This document shows, piece after piece, positions 26,452 through 35,469 of a stretch of 64,000 nt of DNA. Both the position numbers and the translations under genes were made by a program. A model generated the notes under the pieces. The model was not told the DNA's origin. It was given only the letters and a program-made list of their open reading frames with translations, and ran no database searches. How positions within the stretch are numbered: position 1 is the first letter of the stretch; each line of letters begins with the position of its first letter. Where the stretch lies: positions 62,001 to 126,000 of the forward strand of contig JAGWTR010000003.1 in the NCBI GenBank assembly GCA_028868855.1, given 5' to 3'. The stretch is from Burkholderiales bacterium. Lineage in GTDB: Bacteria; Pseudomonadota; Gammaproteobacteria; Burkholderiales; Burkholderiaceae_C.

Positions 26452-27432
26452 CTACTTGCGCTTGGCCCGCGGGTGCGCGGCGTCGTACACCTGGGCCAGG
26501 TGCTGAAAGTCCAGCTTGGTGTAGATCTGCGTGGTGGTGATCTGGGCGTGGCCCAGCAGTTCCTGCACGGCGCGCAAATCACCGCTTGATTGCAGCAGGT
26601 GGCTGGCGAAGCTGTGGCGCAGCATGTGCGGGTGCACATGGGTGGGCAGGCCGGCCTCCAGGGCCAGTTGCTTGAGGCGGTTGCGCAGTTGCACGGCGGT
26701 CAGGCGCCGACCCAGGCGGCCGATGAACAGGGCGGGCTCGTCGATCGCGGCCAGTGCGGGCCGCAGGGCCAGCCAGGCGTCCAGCGCTTGCAGGGTGGGG
26801 TGGCCCACCGGCACGGTGCGCCACTTGTTGCCTTTGCCCAACACATGCACTTCGGCGGCATCGCGGTCCAGCCAGCCGCGGGCTTGCGGCCCGGCGCTCA
26901 GGTCCAGGCCCAGCAGCTCGGCGCTGCGCAGGCCACTGCCATAGAGCAACTCGACGATGCAGTGATCGCGGGCGGCCAGCCAGGGCGCTTCGCGGGCATC
27001 GCGGGTGCGTGGTGGCGGCGGCTTGGGCGGCGCGGGGGTGGCCAGCGCCACGGCCTGATCGACCGACAGCGCCTTGGGCAGGGGCTTGGCCGCTTTGGGG
27101 GCGCGCACGCCATCGACGGGATTGAGCGTGGCCAGGCCTTCGCGGCCCATCCAGCGGAACAGGCCGCGCCAGGCCGACAAGGTGATGCCCAGGCTGCGCG
27201 GCCCCAGGCCCGAGGCGTGCAGGCGGGCGGTCCAGCCGCGTACGTGGTGGGGTTTGACGGCGTCCAGCGCCAGGCCCTCTTTGGCGCAAAAGGTGGTGAG
27301 GCGCGCAAAGGCCTCGCCATACAGCGTCAGGGTGCGTTCGGCCAGGCGGCGTTGGACGCGCAGGTGGGCGAGGTGGCGTTCGATCAGGGGAGGGTTCACC
27401 TCACCCTGGTCCGCCGGGTCGGGAATGGGCAT
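26452..27432 (-). CDS. xerC: Site-specific tyrosine recombinase XerC
   Basis: XerC, with XerD, resolves chromosome dimers at dif. The 326-residue protein has an N-terminal SAM-like DNA-binding domain and the six catalytic residues: R169 (GSGLR), K200 (VLGKGNKW), H269 and R272 (HMLRH), H295 (LLGH) and nucleophile Y304. The insertion of about 30 Pro/Ala-rich residues at 130-150 is unusual but harmless. In many proteobacteria xerC follows dapF and a DUF484 gene; here the msh cluster lies between DUF484 (39.9 kb) and xerC. Confidence 0.94.
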   Translation of the reverse strand: MPIPDPADQGEVNPPLIERHLAHLRVQRRLAERTLTLYGEAFARLTTFCAKEGLALDAVKPHHVRGWTARLHASGLGPRSLGITLSAWRGLFRWMGREGLATLNPVDGVRAPKAAKPLPKALSVDQAVALATPAPPKPPPPRTRDAREAPWLAARDHCIVELLYGSGLRSAELLGLDLSAGPQARGWLDRDAAEVHVLGKGNKWRTVPVGHPTLQALDAWLALRPALAAIDEPALFIGRLGRRLTAVQLRNRLKQLALEAGLPTHVHPHMLRHSFASHLLQSSGDLRAVQELLGHAQITTTQIYTKLDFQHLAQVYDAAHPRAKRK

Positions 27433-27449
27433 GCCCGATTGTCGCGGCC

Positions 27450-27941
27450 TTAGCGCTCGACCCACGCGGTGAGGCTTTTTTGCACGTAGCTGGCGCGGGG
27501 GGTGAAGGGCGGCTGGCCCGCCGGGCAATTGACCACGCCCGCAGGCAAGGCGACGCAGGCCGTGACCGACAGGGTGTAGATCCTGATGGTGGGGGGCAGC
27601 CCGTCGGTGAAGTTGCCGGGCGGGCTGTTGTTGACGCAGCGCACGGTGACGGTGAAGGGCGCCAAGGTGCCCGCGGGCATGGCCACGTTCTGGAGCGCGG
27701 GGCAGTTGGGCACGGCCAGTATCTTGAGTTGATAGCGGCCCCAGTCCATACCGGCTTCGGCGGCTTGTTGGGCGCGGGCGCTGCTGATCTCTTGGGCAAA
27801 ACTGCTTTGCGCGGAGCTCGTCAGCGTCAGGCCAAAGGCCATCAGGCTGGTGATCAGCACCAGGGCCACAATCACCAGCACGCTGGAGAAGCCCTGTTGG
27901 CCGCGCCAGGGCGCGTGGCGGTGCGGGATGTCAGCCATCAT
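27450..27941 (-). CDS. mshP: MSHA biogenesis protein MshP-like
   Basis: The 163-residue protein has a short basic leader, a QGFSSVLVIVALVLITSLM hydrophobic segment and a Thr/Pro-rich tail with paired cysteines. Position and pattern match MshP, the last minor component in msh clusters. The prepilin motif is degenerate (GFSSV without Glu at position 5). It overlaps the mshO gene by 11 bases and ends 17 bases before xerC. Two ATGs (27941 and 27938) are in frame. Confidence 0.8.
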   Translation of the reverse strand: MMADIPHRHAPWRGQQGFSSVLVIVALVLITSLMAFGLTLTSSAQSSFAQEISSARAQQAAEAGMDWGRYQLKILAVPNCPALQNVAMPAGTLAPFTVTVRCVNNSPPGNFTDGLPPTIRIYTLSVTACVALPAGVVNCPAGQPPFTPRASYVQKSLTAWVER

Positions 27942-28911
27942 TCACCGCCGATGAAAACACCAGTTCGGCCTGCTCGGGCACGCTGGTGCCATTGCCGGGC
28001 GTGGTCAGCGTCATCTTGAGGGTGACCACGCCGCCGCGCCCGCGCACGCCGGCTGGCTCATAGGCGGAGACGCTGGTTGCGGTCGAGGTGATGTTGCAGG
28101 CCACGGCGGTCGACAGCGTCGCTGACGGAAGGCCGGCGCCGAACGCCACGGGCTGCACGGGGCTGATGGCGTAGCCCCAGTGGCGGATCAGCGTCCCGGA
28201 AACGGTGTCGCACTCGTAGGTCACGGGCGAGGCTCCGATGACATAAAAACGCTTGGCCGCTGAACCGATGGGAAAGGCGTTGGGCGTCATGGTGATTTGC
28301 GAGCCATATCGCGCGGCATTGAAGACGGCCGCCAGCAGCGGGGCCTTGATGCTTTGCACCCCCGGCCCGGCATTGGCATAGGGGTCGCCCGTGGCGCCAA
28401 GGGTGTTGGTGGGGTTGACCACCACCAGGTCAGTGCCGGGCACCACGGCGGCGTTGCCCACCGGGGTCAGCGGTCCGAGCGAGAAGAAGCAGGTCTCGGT
28501 GCAGGCTGGCGCCGCGCCAAATTCCAGCGCATCGGCGACGGTGGCGCCGCCGCAAGCGGGCGTGGCCGGGCAGATCTGGGCGGCCCCCGACGTGTTCGAC
28601 CGATACCGGCCCTGCGCGTGCACGGGCAGAAATTCAATGAAGTAGCGGGTGCCCGCGGCCTTGACCCGCACGCTGTTGGGCAGGGCGGTGGCGAAGTCGG
28701 CGCCGAGCTTGCTTTGCACCCAGTCCAGATCGGTGGTGACGCGGGTGCGGGCCGTCGCCGCCATGTAGGCGTCCATCGGCACTTTCACCATCGGCATGAC
28801 CGCGGTGGACAGGATGGCCAACAGCGTCAAGGAGATGATCATCTCGACCAGGGTGAAGCCCTGATGGCGCGTGCGGCCAGGCCGCGCAATCTCAATAAAT
28901 GGTGGGCGCAT
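27931..28911 (-). CDS. mshO: MSHA minor pilin-like protein MshO
   Basis: The 326-residue protein has the prepilin cleavage pattern G-FTLVEM, followed by a hydrophobic stalk (IISLTLLAILSTAVMP). A long globular domain with several cysteines (ICPATPACGG, PACTETCFF) follows. The length and position fit MshO, the largest minor pilin. Prepilin peptidase would cut before FTLVE. It overlaps mshD by 20 bases and mshP by 11 bases. Confidence 0.85.
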   Translation of the reverse strand: MRPPFIEIARPGRTRHQGFTLVEMIISLTLLAILSTAVMPMVKVPMDAYMAATARTRVTTDLDWVQSKLGADFATALPNSVRVKAAGTRYFIEFLPVHAQGRYRSNTSGAAQICPATPACGGATVADALEFGAAPACTETCFFSLGPLTPVGNAAVVPGTDLVVVNPTNTLGATGDPYANAGPGVQSIKAPLLAAVFNAARYGSQITMTPNAFPIGSAAKRFYVIGASPVTYECDTVSGTLIRHWGYAISPVQPVAFGAGLPSATLSTAVACNITSTATSVSAYEPAGVRGRGGVVTLKMTLTTPGNGTSVPEQAELVFSSAVNDG

Positions 28912-29509
28912 GGCGAGTCCGCAGGCCTTGCAGCACAAAGGGTGACAGGCCGGGGCAGCTCACGGTGACGGTGATGAGCAGGGCGCCAGCGGCGGGGATG
29001 CCGGCCATGGCCTGCTGCGCCACGGCCACGGCCGAACTGCAGCCATTGAGGAGGCTGCCGGGCGGGTTCAGGAGGTTGCCCTGTAGGTCGCAGATGCCGC
29101 CGGGGCAACCGGGGCCGGGCTGGGCCAGGCCGTTGTAGTCGTTGGGGTTGTCGTATTGCCTGTCGTACAAGGTGGCCAAGGGGGTGCCCGGCACGTGATA
29201 GCGTGATTCGAGGCCGGGGTTGGATTCCGGGCCCATGGCTTCGGCGCCGCCCGTGAGGCCGGCATTTTTGGCGTCGTTGATGGTGAAGGGCATCATGCGC
29301 ACCTCGGTGAGCAAGGCCTGCGCCAAGGTCATCATCTGGCGCGTGCGCAGCAGCTCGGCCGATTGCGTGGCCATCTTCGTGGTGTAGGTCAGCACACCGC
29401 CCGCCACCAGGGCCATCAGGGTGATGACCACGAGCACGTCGATCAGCGAAAAGCCCTGGGGGGGGCGCCGCACTGGTCGCCTAGAGGTAGGTGACGAGGC
29501 TGGTTTCAT
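28892..29509 (-). CDS. mshD: MSHA minor pilin-like protein MshD
   Basis: The 205-residue protein has a prepilin-like start RPPQGFSLIDVLVVITLMALVAGGV; the usual Glu at +5 is replaced by Asp. A globular domain with paired cysteines (GCPGGICD, NGCSS) follows. Order between mshC and mshO identifies it. The ATG at 29509 overlaps mshC by 29 bases; a longer frame reading into mshC was not used. Confidence 0.82.
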   Translation of the reverse strand: MKPASSPTSRRPVRRPPQGFSLIDVLVVITLMALVAGGVLTYTTKMATQSAELLRTRQMMTLAQALLTEVRMMPFTINDAKNAGLTGGAEAMGPESNPGLESRYHVPGTPLATLYDRQYDNPNDYNGLAQPGPGCPGGICDLQGNLLNPPGSLLNGCSSAVAVAQQAMAGIPAAGALLITVTVSCPGLSPFVLQGLRTRHAPTIY

Positions 29510-29927
29510 TGGAGATCGTGACGCTGCGCGTGCCGCCCATCGTGATGGTGAGGGGCACATTGCCGGCGATGCGGCCGTTCTGGTCAAACTGCACCAGGGC
29601 ATCGCCGCCCATGGCCACGTCGCTGGGCACGGGGAGGCTGAACTGGGCGGCGCCGTCGGGCGAGGGAACCGGTGAGGCCGCTTGGCAGGCATTGCCCGCC
29701 GGAGCGACGTAAACCGCCTGCACCGTGCCGGCCAGCACCTGCACGCACACGCCGCGCTGCTGAACCACCGCCAGCTTGCGGCAGTACTCCAGCATGGCGC
29801 CGACCTGATCGCGCATGCCCGCTTCATGCACCGGAGTGAGCGAGCTCAAGGCGGGGATGGCCACGGCGCCCAAGATGCCCATGATGACCATCACCACGAT
29901 CATTTCGACCATTGTGTAGCCACGCAT
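29481..29927 (-). CDS. mshC: MSHA minor pilin-like protein MshC
   Basis: The 148-residue protein starts with MRGYTMVEMIVVMVIMGILG, a very short leader and a type IV pilin N-terminus cut before YTMVE. Two cysteines (EYCRK and NACQ) lie in the globular part. It follows mshA by 33 bases and precedes mshD, in the order of Vibrio msh clusters. Confidence 0.86.
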   Translation of the reverse strand: MRGYTMVEMIVVMVIMGILGAVAIPALSSLTPVHEAGMRDQVGAMLEYCRKLAVVQQRGVCVQVLAGTVQAVYVAPAGNACQAASPVPSPDGAAQFSLPVPSDVAMGGDALVQFDQNGRIAGNVPLTITMGGTRSVTISNETSLVTYL

Positions 29928-29959
29928 GGGCAGCCTTGTGCGCGGGTCCGCTGGCGGGT

Positions 29960-30487
29960 TTAGCAGCCGGCGACGAGGGCGTTGCTCAACACGGGGGCGG
30001 CGCCCAGAGCGGCGGGCTGCGTGTAGGTGAACTGGCAGGTGGCCGGCGTGACGGCTCCCACGACACGGAAGGTGACGACGCCACCGGCGACGGTCACGAG
30101 GTAGTTGTCCACGTTATTGGTCACGCCCGCTGCTGAACCGATGCCGGCGGCGGTGCCGGCGGGATACAGGAAGCTGACGTTGATGGGGCCCGTTTCGGTA
30201 CACACCGTGCCGGTGCCGGTTGCTGCGGCGATGTTGTCGTTGCCGCCACCGGCCACGCACGCTTTTGCGGGGGCGCCTTGTCGTGCCAGGGCCGAGCCAT
30301 GGACCATGCCCATGGCGGCGGCCACGGAACCCCGGGCGGCGTTGAGTTTGGCGGCGCGGGCGTCACCTTGCAAGTTGGTGAAACGGGGCAGGGCCACGGC
30401 CGACAAAATGCCCAGGATCACGATGACGACAATCAGCTCGATCATCGTGAAGCCGGCTTGGGTGTGGCGTTGTTGAGGGTGTTTCAT
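29960..30487 (-). CDS. mshA: MSHA major pilin-like protein MshA
   Basis: The 175-residue protein has a short leader, the prepilin site QAG-FTMIELIVV and an IVILGILSAVALPRF stalk. Globular part: Ala/Gly/Thr/Val rich with a Cys at 72 (KACV) and a C-terminal VAGC that could form the usual disulfide. Gene position (after the platform protein mshG and before mshC) and its own ribosome site (AAAGGA) suggest the main pilus subunit. A gap of 85 bases before it could hold an internal promoter. Confidence 0.87.
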   Translation of the reverse strand: MKHPQQRHTQAGFTMIELIVVIVILGILSAVALPRFTNLQGDARAAKLNAARGSVAAAMGMVHGSALARQGAPAKACVAGGGNDNIAAATGTGTVCTETGPINVSFLYPAGTAAGIGSAAGVTNNVDNYLVTVAGGVVTFRVVGAVTPATCQFTYTQPAALGAAPVLSNALVAGC

Positions 30488-30572
30488 GAATCAATCCTTT
30501 TGACAGAAAACAAGGGAGGGAGGGCCTGGGCCCAACATCAGCCCACAGGGCTAGTTTCGACGCAATGGCCGC

Positions 30573-31796
30573 TTACTTGAGGGCGGCTTTGCCCAAATCC
30601 CACATGGGCATGAATACCCCGAGGGCCAAGACCAAAACCATGGCGCCCAGCACGGTGATCAAAATGGGTTCAACCTGCTGGGACATGGTTTTCAATTCGT
30701 ATTCGACTTCGCGCTGATACATCGCGCCAATCTCGTCGAGCATTTCGTCGAGGCGGCCGGTTTCTTCGCCCACCATGATCATTTGCAGCACCAGCGGCGT
30801 GAAGATGCCAACGCGGTGGCTGGCCACCAGCACGCTCTCGCCGCGTTCCACGCCGGTGCGCAAACTGACCAGGGCCTGCGCGATGTGGGCGTTGTCGACC
30901 ACCTCGGTGGTCAGCACCAGACCCTGCACCACGGGGATGCCGCTTTTGAGCACCAGGGCAAAGCTGCGGCACAGTCGGGCCAGCACGCCTTTGTGCATGA
31001 CCTTGCCGGCCACGGGCAGCCTGAGTCGGAGGCGGTCCCAATGCAGGCGCCCGGCCGGGTTGCGCACGTACAGCTTGCCCGCCACGATGAGAGTGAGCAT
31101 GCCCAGCAACATGGCCGGCCACCAGTGCACGACAAAATCCGAGGTGGCCAGCAGGATGCGGGTCATCAAGGGCAGCTCGGTCTTCATGTTGGCAAACACT
31201 TTGGCGAAGGCCGGGATCACGAACACGGTGATCACGCCCATGGCCGCGATCATGGCGCCGATGACGAACTTGGGGTAACGCATCGCCGATTCGATCTGCT
31301 GCTTCATGAAGCGCTGGAATTCTAGGTGGTCACCCAGGCTGAGAAACACCTCGGTCAGGCGGCCGGTGGACTCGCCCACCCGCACCATCGAGATGTAGAA
31401 GGCGTCGAAGATGTCGCTGCGCCGACTCATGGCCTGGGACAGGTCATAGCCTTCGTCCAGCGAGTTCAGCAGTTCCTGGTAGACATCGCGCAGGCCTTCT
31501 TCCTGCGACGAATCGCGCAAGCCGCGCAGGGCCTGCAGCAAGGGCACGCCGGCCTTGGTCAGGGTGTAGAGCTGGCGCGTCAGCAGTTGCAGTTGGCGCT
31601 CGTCGATGCGCTTGCTGCCAAACAGACGCGCGAAGGTGTCTTGCGCCGTCTCGGTGGCCACCTTGTGCCGGATGTCTACTGGCGTGACGCCCAGGTTGAG
31701 CAGCGACTCGGCCACCATGGCCGGAGAACTCGCTTCCAGCTCGCCAGTGACGACCTGGAGGGCTTTGTCGCGGCCGGTGTAGGTGTAGGTGGGCAC
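30573..31796 (-). CDS. mshG: MSHA pilus inner membrane platform protein MshG (PilC/GspF family)
   Basis: The 407-residue protein has the GspF/PilC architecture of two repeated cytoplasmic T2SSF domains with three membrane helices (about 165-190, 215-235, 380-400). Signatures include TKAGVPLLQALRGL and, in the second repeat, KSGIPVVQGLVLTT. It forms the platform above the ATPase MshE, whose gene lies directly upstream (16-base gap). Start is GTG. Confidence 0.93.
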   Translation of the reverse strand: MPTYTYTGRDKALQVVTGELEASSPAMVAESLLNLGVTPVDIRHKVATETAQDTFARLFGSKRIDERQLQLLTRQLYTLTKAGVPLLQALRGLRDSSQEEGLRDVYQELLNSLDEGYDLSQAMSRRSDIFDAFYISMVRVGESTGRLTEVFLSLGDHLEFQRFMKQQIESAMRYPKFVIGAMIAAMGVITVFVIPAFAKVFANMKTELPLMTRILLATSDFVVHWWPAMLLGMLTLIVAGKLYVRNPAGRLHWDRLRLRLPVAGKVMHKGVLARLCRSFALVLKSGIPVVQGLVLTTEVVDNAHIAQALVSLRTGVERGESVLVASHRVGIFTPLVLQMIMVGEETGRLDEMLDEIGAMYQREVEYELKTMSQQVEPILITVLGAMVLVLALGVFMPMWDLGKAALK

Positions 31797-31812
31797 GGTG
31801 GGGGCTCAGGGG

Positions 31813-33507
31813 TCAGAATTGATTGCTGGCCTGCATGGCCTCGGCAATGGTGGTCCGGCCCTCGGCGACCAACTGCAGCGCATGGCGGCGCAGCGTGAAG
31901 TCGGCAAAGGCTTTTTGGGCGGCTTCGGCAAAGGCGGTGGGGTCATCGCGGCTGACCAGTTGCACCAACTCCGGCGTCATTTCCATCAACTCATACACGC
32001 CGGCACGGCCCTTGTAGCCACTGTTGTTGCACTGCCCGCAGCCGACGCCCTGGAAGAAGGGCGCGTCGCTGGCGGACTCGTTGCCCAGGCTCAGCCAAGC
32101 GCGCTCATGCGGGGCCGGCGTGTAGGGCTTTTTGCAGTTCTCGCAAATGGTGCGCACCAGGCGCTGGGCAATCACCAGGCGCACGCCCAGGGCAATCATG
32201 TAAGGGGCCAGGCCCATGTCGCGCAAGCGCATCGGGGTGCCGGCGGCGTCCAGGGTGTGCAGGGTGGACAGCACCAGGTGGCCGGTCAACGCGGCGCGCA
32301 GGCCGATCTCGGCGGTTTCCTGATCGCGCATTTCGCCCACCAGGATCACATCGGGGTCCTGGCGCAGGCAGGCGCGCAACACCCGCGAAAAACTCAAGCC
32401 CACTTTTTCATTCACCTGCACCTGGTTCAGGCCGGGCAGGCGGTATTCGATGGGGTCTTCCACCGTGATGATCTTGCGTGAGACCGCATTGATCTCGGCC
32501 AGGGCCGAGTACAGCGTGGTGGTCTTGCCGCTGCCGGTGGGACCGGTCACCAGCACCATGCCTGAGGCCGACGAGATGGCCGCGCGCAAGCGCGTGAGGA
32601 TGGGCGCGGGCATGCCAATGGCGTCCAGGCGGATGCGGTCGGTGTTTTGCGGTAGCAAGCGCATCACCACCGATTCGCCGTACTGCGTGGGCATGGTGGA
32701 AATGCGCACGTCCACCGTGGCGTTGTTGACCTTGATCTGGAAGCGTCCGTCCTGCGGCAAGCGCCGCTCCGAGATGTCCAGGCTGGCCATCAGCTTGAGG
32801 CGCTGCACCACCGCCGAGGTGATCTTCGAACTGGAGGTGCTTTGCACCTGCATCGAGCCGTCCAGGCGAAAGCGGATCGTCAGGTTGCCTTCCTGAGGCT
32901 CGATGTGGATGTCGGACACATCGCGCGTGACCGCGGCATCGAACACCGACTGCAGCAGGCGCACGATCGGGGCGTCTTCGGCGGTGGCGGCCACGTCGAT
33001 GGTGGTCAGGCTGATGCCTGCCGAGGCGATGTCGGCGGCCACTTCCTTGGCCAGACCGATGATTTCTTCGCGGCGCTGGTAGACCCGTTCAATGGTGGCC
33101 AGCAAGGCGTCTTCGGTCACCACCACGGGGTAGACCGCCGTGTTCAGGGCGCGGCAAACCTGGTCGTAGGCCAGCATGTCGGTGGGGTCCACCAGGCCGA
33201 CTTGCAAGCCCAGTTCCTGCTCGCCAAGCACGATGGCGCGCAGGCGGCGGGCTTGGGCTTCAGGCAAGCGACGCACCAGGGCCGGATCCAGATCCTGCTC
33301 GTTCAGGTGGACGAAGGGGATGCGCATTTGATCGCTGATGACGCGGCCAATGTCCTCGTCGGTCACCAGCTTGAGGTCCATCAGGGCGCGGCCCAGGCGA
33401 CGGCCGGTGAGCTTTTGATGCGCCAGGGCGGCGCCCAGTTGTTCGTCCGTGATCAGCCCGCGCTGGACCAGGGCTTCGCCAAGCCGGAATTTGATGGGTG
33501 GGGCCAT
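31813..33507 (-). CDS. mshE: MSHA pilus extension ATPase MshE (GspE/PilB family)
   Basis: MshE hydrolyses ATP to drive pilus polymerisation. The 564-residue protein has an N-terminal MshEN domain with two RLG-type repeats (RLGEAL at 8, RLGRAL at 37), the domain that binds c-di-GMP in Vibrio cholerae MshE. A core ATPase follows with Walker A GPTGSGKT at 321-328, an Asp box ITVEDPIEYR and the zinc cysteines C454, C457, C489 and C492. Nearby diguanylate cyclases make c-di-GMP control of this pilus plausible (inference). Confidence 0.94.
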   Translation of the reverse strand: MAPPIKFRLGEALVQRGLITDEQLGAALAHQKLTGRRLGRALMDLKLVTDEDIGRVISDQMRIPFVHLNEQDLDPALVRRLPEAQARRLRAIVLGEQELGLQVGLVDPTDMLAYDQVCRALNTAVYPVVVTEDALLATIERVYQRREEIIGLAKEVAADIASAGISLTTIDVAATAEDAPIVRLLQSVFDAAVTRDVSDIHIEPQEGNLTIRFRLDGSMQVQSTSSSKITSAVVQRLKLMASLDISERRLPQDGRFQIKVNNATVDVRISTMPTQYGESVVMRLLPQNTDRIRLDAIGMPAPILTRLRAAISSASGMVLVTGPTGSGKTTTLYSALAEINAVSRKIITVEDPIEYRLPGLNQVQVNEKVGLSFSRVLRACLRQDPDVILVGEMRDQETAEIGLRAALTGHLVLSTLHTLDAAGTPMRLRDMGLAPYMIALGVRLVIAQRLVRTICENCKKPYTPAPHERAWLSLGNESASDAPFFQGVGCGQCNNSGYKGRAGVYELMEMTPELVQLVSRDDPTAFAEAAQKAFADFTLRRHALQLVAEGRTTIAEAMQASNQF

Positions 33508-33511
33508 GATG

Positions 33512-34597
33512 TCAGTTCAAGGTGCGGAGTTTTTGATCGATGAAGGCCGTCAGGTCGGCCCGTTCCATGCCCAGCGACTGGGCTTTGGCATAGGCGCGGC
33601 GGGCGTCCTGCGCTGGGCCCACGGCTTCGAGGGCCACGCCCAGACCCAGCCACCACAGGCTGTTGTCGGGCTGCTGTTGGACGGCGCGTTGGTAGTCCAG
33701 CGCCGCGCGCTTGAAGTTGCCCGCCTGCGCCAACAGGCCGGCGCGCAAGCCAAGGCCTTCGGCAGACAGGCTGGCTTGCTGGTCCAGCACGTCGAGCGCG
33801 GCGTCCTTGTGGCCTTGTTCGCTGAGCATGCGCGCCAGCAAGGTGGCCAAGGGCTCGTGTGGGCCGCTCAGGGCCAGGCCGGCGCGGGCGAGCGCCTCGG
33901 CTTCGGCAAAGCGTTGCTGTTCGATCAGCAGGGACACCGCCAGCTGGCGCGACGGCGCATGGCTCGGGTCGGCTTGAAGCGCCTCCCGGGCCAGATCAAG
34001 GGCTTGGCGAACCTGTCCGGCGGCGGCCAGGTCCACGCTCTGCCGATGCGCGATCTCGGCCCGCTGGCGGGGCGATTCAGCCCGCAAGCGCTTGTCGACG
34101 GTGCCCGTGACCGTTGCCATTTCTGTGCCTGTGCCCGTGCCCGCTGAAGCCAATGCCGGGCCCGACGCCGCCACATCCGCCGGGGCCCTGGGCTCGGCGC
34201 TCGCGCTGGGTGCGGGCTTGAGCTTGGCCTCGGCCTCGGCCTTGACGGGGTGGGCGATCGGGGAGGGGGCCGGGGCTGAGGCCTGGGGTGAGGCCAACTG
34301 CGAGACAAGGCGCAAGGACAGGGTGGTGGTCAGGGCGTTGGAGGTGACCGGGGCTGTCGGCGCGGCGGCGCTCACGACGGTGGGTGGGGCCAAGTGAGCG
34401 GCTGAGGCCGCGTTCATGGCGGGCCAGGGCGCGTAGGCCGCTGCGGCGATCAAGGCGGTGCCACCCAGCAGCAAAGCGCCCAGGCGGCGGGTCCCGCTGG
34501 CGCGCGCAAAGGGTGGGGCCACGACCAGGTCGGGGCTGCCCGCCAGCGGGGCTTTGCGGGACTGCAGGTCTTGCAGCATTCGATTGATCACACTCAT
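33512..34597 (-). CDS. mshN: MSHA biogenesis protein MshN (TPR protein)
   Basis: The 361-residue protein has a short cytoplasmic start (MSVINRMLQDLQSRK, the MshN signature), one membrane helix at about 39-55, a Pro/Ala-rich periplasmic linker and C-terminal tetratricopeptide repeats (about 170-355). MshN links the machinery in the periplasm. The ATG at 34597 overlaps the mshM stop by 4 bases; a longer upstream reading into mshM is rejected. It is 4 bases from mshE. Confidence 0.9.
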   Translation of the reverse strand: MSVINRMLQDLQSRKAPLAGSPDLVVAPPFARASGTRRLGALLLGGTALIAAAAYAPWPAMNAASAAHLAPPTVVSAAAPTAPVTSNALTTTLSLRLVSQLASPQASAPAPSPIAHPVKAEAEAKLKPAPSASAEPRAPADVAASGPALASAGTGTGTEMATVTGTVDKRLRAESPRQRAEIAHRQSVDLAAAGQVRQALDLAREALQADPSHAPSRQLAVSLLIEQQRFAEAEALARAGLALSGPHEPLATLLARMLSEQGHKDAALDVLDQQASLSAEGLGLRAGLLAQAGNFKRAALDYQRAVQQQPDNSLWWLGLGVALEAVGPAQDARRAYAKAQSLGMERADLTAFIDQKLRTLN

Positions 34598-35466
34598 GTC
34601 GCCACCCCATTGCTGCGTCGTCCCAACAGGGTTGCCAGCACGGGCCAGGCCGTGCGCAACCATCCTTTGTCGTCCTGCAAAGCACCCCAGGCCATGCGCG
34701 CGTCGACGCGGTGGTGGCCTCGCCCAAACGCCAGCAGCAGGCATTTGTGGGCCAGCACATTGGCGCGGCGTGGCACCCCGGCGCTGCCCAGCCACAAGAA
34801 GTAACGCGCTCCGGCTGAAAAGACATCGGGGCCGCGCCAGCCCGCCACCGACATGCGGTGTCGAAGGTAGGACTCGAAATCGGCCAGACTCAGTGGCGAC
34901 AGCCGGGCTGAAAAACTCATGCGGCTGGCCAGTGAGCGCAGTGATCGCTGGGCCAGCTTGTCGTCCAACTCCGGTTGCCCGAACAGCACGATCTGGATGA
35001 GTTTGTGCTTGCCCGTCTCGATGTTGGACAGCAGGCGCAGCGACTCCAGCGTGGCGCTGGGCAGGGCTTGGGCTTCATCGATGCACAACACGACGCGCTG
35101 GTCGCGTTGGGCCAGTGCCAGCAATTGCGCCTCGACGGCACAGTACAGGCCGTGCTCATCGCCTTTCGGGTTCACGGGCAGATCCAGGTCGCTGCTCAAG
35201 GCGCGCAACATCGCTGGCGGGCTCAGGCGCGGATTGGGCACGTAGGCCGACACCATGTGGTCGGGCAAGCGCTGTAGCAAGGTGCGGCACAACAAAGTCT
35301 TGCCGGTGCCAACCTCGCCCGTCACCTTGATGAAACCTTCGCCGCCTTCCAGGGCCAGCAGCAGCACATTCAACGCGGCCTGGTAGGGCTGCGCCAGGTA
35401 GGTGAAGTCGACGTCCGGCGTGAGCGAGAAGGGCAACTCCCGAAGACCAAAGTGCGGCAGGTACAT
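34594..35466 (-). CDS. mshM: MSHA biogenesis ATPase MshM (ExeA family)
   Basis: The 290-residue cytoplasmic AAA protein begins MYLPHFGLRELPFSLTPD, the ExeA/GspA-type start, and has Walker A GEVGTGKT at 50-57 and Walker B VVLCIDEAQAL at about 124-134. The related GspA helps place the secretin. It couples to mshN by a 4-base overlap and lies 3 bases after mshL. Confidence 0.92.
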   Translation of the reverse strand: MYLPHFGLRELPFSLTPDVDFTYLAQPYQAALNVLLLALEGGEGFIKVTGEVGTGKTLLCRTLLQRLPDHMVSAYVPNPRLSPPAMLRALSSDLDLPVNPKGDEHGLYCAVEAQLLALAQRDQRVVLCIDEAQALPSATLESLRLLSNIETGKHKLIQIVLFGQPELDDKLAQRSLRSLASRMSFSARLSPLSLADFESYLRHRMSVAGWRGPDVFSAGARYFLWLGSAGVPRRANVLAHKCLLLAFGRGHHRVDARMAWGALQDDKGWLRTAWPVLATLLGRRSNGVAT

Positions 35467-35469
35467 GGC

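Noticed and set aside
24315-26639. A 774-codon open frame on the minus strand over the ArnT-like and deacetylase genes
   Set aside because: It overlaps two well-supported genes in other frames and its translation is Arg/Ala/Pro/Gly biased with no motif.
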